Assembly (NCBI GenBank): GCA_031290955.1
Contig: JAISLJ010000121.1
Location: 1-9,107, forward strand
DNA: 9,107 bases
DNA from: Zoogloeaceae bacterium
GTDB lineage: Bacteria > Pseudomonadota > Gammaproteobacteria > Burkholderiales > Rhodocyclaceae
Direction of reading: 5' to 3'
Part shown: positions 6,088 to 9,107 of the stretch, in pieces
Layout: every line of letters starts with the position of its first letter
How positions within the stretch are numbered: position 1 is the stretch's first letter
Notes under the pieces: generated by a model
What the model was told of the DNA's origin: nothing
The model's database searches: none
Seen by the model: only the letters and a program-made list of their open reading frames with translations
Program-made: the position numbers and the translations under genes

Positions 6088-7087
6088 CCCGCGTCAATTC
6101 ATGCGGCTGGGCCGGATCCACAAGCCGACCGACCGGCCCGCGCGCGTTGAAGCCTTGTCGGCCGCGCTGGCGGACTGCGGCGTTCCGCTGGAAGCGCCGC
6201 CCGATTTCGGCGAGGAAGCGCTGGAATGCGTACACGACCCGGATTACATCGAATTCCTGCGGCAGGCCTACGCTCGCTGGCAAGCCCTGGCCGACAACGG
6301 TCTGCAACCGGGTATCGAAGTGCTGCCCAATCTGTGGCCGTATAACGACAGGCCGTCGTCCTGTCCGCCGGATTCGATCATCGCGCAGGCCGGCTGTTAC
6401 CTGGGCGATCTCTCTTGCCCGATCGGCCCCGGTACCTGGACTTCGGCTTTGCGCTCGGCCCATGCCGCCATCGCCGCCGCGCGGGCGGTATGCGACGGCG
6501 TTGACCGCGCCTACGCATTGTGCCGTCCTTCCGGCCACCATGCCCACGTCGATCGCGCCAGCGGCTTTTGCTATCTCAACAACACCGCCATTGCCGCGCA
6601 GACCTTGATCCGCGCGTTCGGTCGCGTCGCGGTGCTGGATATCGACGCGCATCATGGCGATGGCACGCAGCACTTTTTCTATCATCGCGCGGATGTGCTG
6701 ACCGTCTCCATCCACGCCGATCCGCGCAACTATTTTCCGTTCTACACCGGCTATGAGTACGAGACCGGCGACGGTCCCGGCGATTGCTGCAATTTCAACC
6801 TGCCGCTGGCGCACGGCAGCGGCGACGTGGAATTCGTCCAGGCGCTTGGCCATGCGATCAAGGCCATTGGACGGTTCCAGCCCAAAGCCGTCGTTCTGGC
6901 TGTTGGCTTCGACACTTACAAGGACGATCCGCTCAGCGTACTGCGGCTGGACTGGCCGTCGTATCGCCAGACCGGCAGACTGGTGGGCGGGCTCGGCCTG
7001 CCGCTGGTGGTCGTGCAGGAAGGCGGCTACATGACCGGCGCGTTGCGATTGGGTCTGACCGCGTTGCTCGAAGGAATCCTGGCCTGA
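6050..7087 (+). CDS. Histone deacetylase superfamily amidohydrolase, acetylpolyamine amidohydrolase type
   Basis: This is a zinc amidohydrolase expected to remove an acyl (usually acetyl) group from an amine, such as an acetylpolyamine, in the cytoplasm. From ATG 6050 the product is 345 residues. The active-site set is complete: tandem His163-His164 in RPSGHHA, zinc ligands Asp199 and His201 in DIDAHHGDG, third ligand Asp288 in GFDTYKDDP, and catalytic Tyr327 in EGGY. SIHADPRNYFPFYTGYEYE and the segment EVLPNLWP... (90-97) followed by AGCYLGDLSCPIGPGTW are typical of the acetylpolyamine amidohydrolase branch, where this insertion narrows the active site. The usual second Pro of RPPGHH is Ser161. 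The start MKAFFSPDQLLHDP matches family N-termini. In-frame ATGs near 5978 would add about 24 unconserved residues, so 6050 is preferred. It overlaps the ATPase gene by 38 nt, implying translational coupling. The true substrate is not shown by the sequence. Confidence 0.9.
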   Translation: MKAFFSPDQLLHDPRQFMRLGRIHKPTDRPARVEALSAALADCGVPLEAPPDFGEEALECVHDPDYIEFLRQAYARWQALADNGLQPGIEVLPNLWPYNDRPSSCPPDSIIAQAGCYLGDLSCPIGPGTWTSALRSAHAAIAAARAVCDGVDRAYALCRPSGHHAHVDRASGFCYLNNTAIAAQTLIRAFGRVAVLDIDAHHGDGTQHFFYHRADVLTVSIHADPRNYFPFYTGYEYETGDGPGDCCNFNLPLAHGSGDVEFVQALGHAIKAIGRFQPKAVVLAVGFDTYKDDPLSVLRLDWPSYRQTGRLVGGLGLPLVVVQEGGYMTGALRLGLTALLEGILA

Positions 7088-7121
7088 TCGCGCTTCCCCA
7101 TCATTTACCGGCGAAAATCTC

Positions 7122-8375
7122 ATGACTTTCCCCCGCTTGAACATCAACGGCGAACGCCTCTGGAACTCTCTGATGGCGCTGGCGCGAATCGGCGCCACGC
7201 CGAAAGGCGGCAGTTGCCGTCTGGCCCTCACCAGGGAAGACCGCGAGGGACGCGATCTCGTCACTGGCTGGATGCGCGATGCCGGCCTGAAAATCCACGT
7301 AGACGAAGTCGGCAACGTTTTTGGCATCCGCCCGGGACGCAACGCGCGGTTGCCGCCGGTAGCCGCCGGCTCGCACCTCGATACCCAACCGAGCGGCGGC
7401 AGGTTCGACGGTTGTTTCGGCGTCATGGCCGGACTGGAAGTCATGCGCACCTTGCAAGAGAATGAGGTCCGTACCGAAGCGCCGCTGGCGCTGATTATCT
7501 GGACCAACGAAGAAGGCTCACGCTTCGCGCCGGCGATGATGGGGTCCGGCGTGCATTGCGGCGTGTTCACCAGGGAAGCCATGTGGCAAACCGCCGACTA
7601 TCAGGGCAAACGGGTGAAAGACGAGCTCAAGACCATCGGCTACCTGGGCGACATGTCCATCGGCGCCTTCCGTCCGGCCTGCTATTTCGAGGCGCACATC
7701 GAGCAAGGCCCCATCCTGGAAAACGAGAACAAGCTCATCGGCGTGGTGACCGGTTCGCTGGGCATGCGTTGGTGGGACGCCACGATCACCGGCATGGACG
7801 CCCACGCGGGTCCCACCCCGATGTCCGCGCGCCGCGACGCGCTGTACGCCGCCGCCGGCCTGATGCGCGCCGCGATCGACATCGCCAGCGCGCCGGAGTT
7901 CGCTCCGCACGGACGCGGTACCGTGGGCGAGGTGCATGTGTATCCGAATTCGCGCAATGTCATTCCCGGCGAAGTGAAATTCACCATCGACCTGCGTCAC
8001 CACGAGCCATCGCAACTTGATGCCATGGAACAACGTTTGCGCCGGATTTTCCAGGCCGCGCAAGACGACCCGGCACAGCCAGTAAAAACGCGGCTCGAGG
8101 ACGTGCAAGCGTTCCCGCCGACGTCCTTCGCACCCGCGCTGGTACGCGCCGTCGAAGCCTCGGCCGCCGCGCGCGGCTACCCGCGCCAGCCCATCCTGAC
8201 CGGCGCCGGCCACGACGCCATATACATGGCCGGAGTAACGCCCACCGCGATGATCTTCATACCCTGCAAGGACGGCATCAGCCACAACGAAGCCGAATAC
8301 GCCCAGCCCGAACACGTGGAAGCCGGCGCCAATGTGCTGCTCGACGTCCTGTTGGCGCAAACCCGCGCTACTTAG
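7122..8375 (+). CDS. M20-family Zn-dependent hydrolase, N-carbamoyl-L-amino acid hydrolase / allantoate amidohydrolase type
   Basis: This is a cytoplasmic di-zinc amidase of the hydantoinase/carbamoylase group. Members hydrolyse N-carbamoyl-amino acids, ureidopropionate, allantoate or related amides, releasing ammonia and CO2 or an amine. The 417-residue length is normal. Metal ligands are visible: His85 (GSHLDT), Asp96 (GGRFDG), Glu131 with catalytic Glu130 (WTNEEGSRF), His192 (EAHIEQG) and His388 (ISHNE). The lid/dimerisation domain lies about 207-325 and includes GMDAHAGPTPM (224-234) and the conserved NSRNVIPGEV (276-285). GAGHDAIYMA (361-370) is also typical. The start at ATG 7122 is 34 bp after the deacetylase stop, with a weak ribosome binding site, and is probably co-transcribed. 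The TAG at 8373-8375 overlaps the stop of the opposing transposase remnant, but the C-terminus looks complete. Which carbamoyl or amide substrate is used cannot be decided. Confidence 0.93.
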   Translation: MTFPRLNINGERLWNSLMALARIGATPKGGSCRLALTREDREGRDLVTGWMRDAGLKIHVDEVGNVFGIRPGRNARLPPVAAGSHLDTQPSGGRFDGCFGVMAGLEVMRTLQENEVRTEAPLALIIWTNEEGSRFAPAMMGSGVHCGVFTREAMWQTADYQGKRVKDELKTIGYLGDMSIGAFRPACYFEAHIEQGPILENENKLIGVVTGSLGMRWWDATITGMDAHAGPTPMSARRDALYAAAGLMRAAIDIASAPEFAPHGRGTVGEVHVYPNSRNVIPGEVKFTIDLRHHEPSQLDAMEQRLRRIFQAAQDDPAQPVKTRLEDVQAFPPTSFAPALVRAVEASAAARGYPRQPILTGAGHDAIYMAGVTPTAMIFIPCKDGISHNEAEYAQPEHVEAGANVLLDVLLAQTRAT

Positions 8376-9107
8376 AGCGTGTCAAGACCCGCCAGATCAT
8401 AAACCGGCAAGCATCGGATGCTGCCTGTTTTTTTGAGTTTCCATTCCTCGATGGCTTGTACCGGAGTACGGTGCGCCAAGGCGCGTTGAGGGATGTGGTG
8501 GTTGTAAGCCGCCAGATAGCGCATGAGGGTGGTTTCCAGTCCCTTTGCGGAGGCGAAACGGGTTTGCTGGAGAATTTCCTGGATGCGACCGTTCATGCGC
8601 TCGACCATGCCGTTGGTTTGAGGATGGCGCGGCGGAATCAGGCGGTGTCCGATCTTGCTCCGGGCACATGCCCGGTCGAAGGGATGCGTGCCGCTGGCTT
8701 TCTTGTCGTGTCCGAGGAAACGATCGGTGAATGGCGTGCCATTGTCGGCGAGGATGGTTTCGATGCGAGTGGGGCAGGCTCCACGCAGGGCATTCAGGAA
8801 ATCGACGGCATTTCCCTGGGTCTGATGGGCGTAGACCTTGAAGAACACCCAGCGGGTGGCGCGGTCGATGGCGACGAAGAGGTCGCGGTGGCCGGTTTCG
8901 TCGGACATCCTGGGGAGGTGAGAGAGGAACGAGTTATCCCGGCCTTGATGAATTTCCGGGCGATGACCAGCAGGTCATCCAGTGGCAGCAGGAGCATGTT
9001 GCGGATTTCCAGGAGGACCATTTCCTGGACTTCGGTGAGGCGGGGCGCCATGTGGTGCGGACGGTGGGAACGATCCTGGACATCGTCGCGTTTTTCCCAC
9101 TTGCGGA
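8372..9107 (-). pseudogene. IS481-family transposase, internally deleted and frameshifted, N-terminus beyond window
   Basis: On the - strand, the frame entering at 9107 reads RKWEKRDDVQDRSHRPHH, then MAPRLTEVQEMVLLEIR and LLLPLDDLLVIARKFIKAG, ending at ITRSSL near 8920. This is the usual helix-turn-helix-proximal part of IS481-family transposases. Homology resumes in a different frame with HLPRMSDETGHRDLFVAIDR from about 8920 to the TAA at 8374-8372. The rve catalytic part includes Asp in LADNG, GTHPFDRAC, and Glu in TNGMVERMNGRIQE. In full-length relatives (recalled, not searched) about 40 residues lie between these blocks, including the HIDVK motif with the first catalytic Asp. That block is missing here. 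The copy should therefore be inactive. The right terminal repeat and the N-terminus are outside the window. Confidence 0.85.
8372..9107 (-). mobile_element. IS481-family insertion sequence, partial (one end in window)
   Basis: The transposase remnant above defines the element. Its left end must lie close to 8370-8400, because the transposase stop (8374-8372) directly abuts the end of the hydrolase gene. With only one end visible, I cannot confirm terminal inverted repeats or a target-site duplication, so the boundary is approximate. The element is convergent with the operon and does not interrupt a recognised domain. Confidence 0.65.

Noticed and set aside
5930..7582. 550-codon open frame on the - strand antisense to the deacetylase and hydrolase genes
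   Set aside because: It is a GC-rich codon-position shadow. The product has low-complexity Arg/Ala/Gly-rich composition and no recognisable domain, while the + strand genes have complete active-site motifs.

Overview
The window looks like chromosomal DNA from a GC-rich betaproteobacterium, most likely Burkholderiales and possibly Alcaligenaceae (Bordetella/Achromobacter-like). This rests on codon bias, a fused dipeptide-type ABC ATPase, a PaaI-type thioesterase and an IS481-family element. The taxon is inferred; no rRNA or marker gene is present.

Layout. (1) 1-216: the 3' end of a hotdog-fold thioesterase gene (PaaI-like). (2) 217-766: about 550 bp without a credible gene. It holds several short dyads and, at 663-678, a good match to a sigma-54 (-24/-12) promoter. 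(3) 767-8375: one co-directional cluster on the + strand. It encodes a family 5 (DppA/OppA-type) substrate-binding protein, a DppB-type permease, a DppC-type permease, a fused DppD-DppF double ATPase, an acetylpolyamine amidohydrolase-type member of the histone deacetylase superfamily, and an M20-family N-carbamoyl-amino-acid hydrolase/allantoate-amidohydrolase-like enzyme. (4) 8372-9107 on the - strand: the 3' part of an IS481-family transposase, converging on the operon and broken by an internal deletion with frame change. It runs off the window.

How the genes fit together (inference). The ABC system would import a small peptide-like or amine-containing compound. Two cytoplasmic zinc amidohydrolases, one for an N-acetyl (or similar amide) bond and one for a carbamoyl/ureido-type bond, would then release amines or amino acids as carbon and nitrogen sources. 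A sigma-54 promoter suits a nitrogen-scavenging role. No regulator gene is visible.

The two most notable irregularities are a one-base frameshift inside the signal peptide of the substrate-binding protein and the decayed IS copy abutting the operon's last stop codon. The frameshift separates a Tat-like leader with a good ribosome binding site from the intact mature domain. I found no CRISPR array, tRNA, rRNA or clearly novel defence system.
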